DNA from: Shinella daejeonensis
GTDB lineage: Bacteria; Pseudomonadota; Alphaproteobacteria; Rhizobiales; Rhizobiaceae
Direction of reading: 5' to 3'
Assembly (NCBI RefSeq): GCF_024281235.1
Contig: NZ_JAHWXY010000003.1
Location: 1 to 64,000 of the forward strand
DNA: 64,000 nucleotides
Shown here: piece after piece, positions 63,341 to 64,000 of the stretch
Layout of the letters: each line of letters starts with the position of its first letter
How positions within the stretch are numbered: the stretch's first letter is position 1
Position numbers and translations under genes: made by a program
The notes under the pieces: generated by a model
Seen by the model: the letters and a program-made list of their open reading frames with translations, nothing else
Database searches by the model: none
Told to the model about the DNA's origin: nothing

Positions 63341-63457
63341 TCCTCGTCCTTTCGGCGCCGTGCCTTTTTTATCCCCTGGAGCGCGGGAAACGCGCCCACC
63401 GACCCAGTTTTCCGCATTCTTAGGCGCCGAAACAATCCCGTTTCGGCTGGAAATGCT

Positions 63458-64000
63458 CTAGGCCACCGCGACCAGCGCGCCGAATTCCTCGCGCAGCGCC
63501 TGCTCGTCCGCGTCATCCGGTGTCGGGAAGCCCGCCCGCACCGCATTGGCACGGCGCAGGCTGTCGCCGGCAAGCGGCGGCACGTTTTCCGTGACCGCGA
63601 TCATTTCCTCCATGATGCCATGGCAATGCAAGACGATATCGAGCCCGGCCGCAATAATTCCGCGCGCCCTCTCGGCGATATCGCCCCGCAGCGCGTTCAT
63701 CGAGACGTCATCCGACATCAGCAGCCCGTCGAAACCGATATGGCCGCGGATGATTTCCCGCACCACCTTCTGCGAGGTGGTCGCCGGACTGTCGGCATCG
63801 ACGGCGGTGAAGACGATATGCGCGGACATCGCCATCAACTCGTCGTTCATCCTGCGGAACGGCACGAAATCGCAGGCTTCCAGATCCGCGAGCGCGGCCG
63901 TGACGACGGGCAGATCGTGATGCGAATCGACCGTGGTGCGGCCATGGCCGGGCATATGCTTCATCACCGGCAGCAGTCCGCCGGCCTTCAGGCCTTCCGC
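63458..64000 (-). CDS. nagZ: Beta-N-acetylhexosaminidase NagZ, C-terminal part
   Basis: The gene runs off the right edge; about 180 C-terminal residues are seen. KHMPGHGRTTVDSHHDLP holds the glycosyl hydrolase 3 general acid/base His of NagZ, and GFDGLLMSDDVSMNAL holds the catalytic Asp nucleophile. It removes GlcNAc from anhydromuropeptides in peptidoglycan recycling. It is the gene upstream of scpA in many rhizobia. Confidence 0.93.
   Translation of the reverse strand, partial: AEGLKAGGLLPVMKHMPGHGRTTVDSHHDLPVVTAALADLEACDFVPFRRMNDELMAMSAHIVFTAVDADSPATTSQKVVREIIRGHIGFDGLLMSDDVSMNALRGDIAERARGIIAAGLDIVLHCHGIMEEMIAVTENVPPLAGDSLRRANAVRAGFPTPDDADEQALREEFGALVAVA

Overview
The window reads as DNA from a Rhizobiaceae-like alphaproteobacterium (Shinella/Ensifer/Agrobacterium type). 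The evidence is the right-hand 24 kb, which carries the order sthA, tig, tRNA-Leu, two DUF1127 micro-proteins with an alpha-r14-like sRNA, trmFO, the secDF/yajC block, nlpD-pcm-surE-serS, tatCBA, scpBA and nagZ. The DNA is GC rich, and the island contains trb-type conjugation genes typical of rhizobial integrative and conjugative elements (ICEs). The species call is inference.

Positions 1 to about 39.5 kb form a mosaic mobile island. It opens with the end of a P-type conjugation operon (trbL, trbF, trbG, trbI, DUF2274) and a convergent LysR gene. Next is a leftward cluster encoding a 1458-residue autotransporter, a small membrane protein, a globin-like protein that appears to have lost its haem-binding residues, a SapC protein and an IalB protein. 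Beside it lie two envelope genes, a molybdo-oxidoreductase-like periplasmic protein coupled to a histidine kinase and LuxR-type response regulator, a lipoprotein and a CPBP protease. Three copies of a CCCC-N3/4-GTTCASAGGGGG operator-like dyad sit in the regulatory gaps of these units, suggesting one regulon.

From 17.3 to 21.9 kb there is a scar of broken parts: a nonsense-interrupted secreted gene, an autotransporter 3' remnant, a relaxase (DUF3363) remnant, the 3' piece of a tRNA-Leu (probable att site), an excisionase-like HTH gene, an integrase cut off by an IS21-family element whose istA has an internal stop, and a DUF499-like fragment. From 21.9 to 29.6 kb is a flavin/haem redox module: ApbE, a frameshifted PepSY-flavodoxin-FNR reductase, DUF2271, cytochrome b561, two PepSY proteins and an OmpR/EnvZ-type pair. 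Three 11-bp-phased direct repeats may be the regulator's sites. From 30 to 34.3 kb is a metal module (MgtC/DUF4010, a P1B-4 ATPase with SPC and HEGGT motifs, VIT1) preceded by Irr/ICE-box-like palindromes. From 34.4 to 38.4 kb is a TetR-controlled DevBCA-like exporter. The island ends with an IS3 fragment, a second excisionase-like HTH module homologous to the one at 18.4 kb, and a RadC 3' fragment, directly before sthA.

The right-hand chromosomal block is ordinary but informative. It shows protein export (SecDF-YajC, TatABC), envelope division and peptidoglycan genes (NlpD-like, NagZ), chromosome segregation (ScpAB), and a pair of homologues of mitochondrial complex I assembly factors (Mth938/NDUFAF3-like and squalene-synthase/NDUFAF6-like) next to secDF. 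The three-hairpin sRNA at 45.1-45.25 kb, each loop showing a CCUCC-type anti-Shine-Dalgarno stretch, and palindromes around both DUF1127 genes are the main non-coding signals there.
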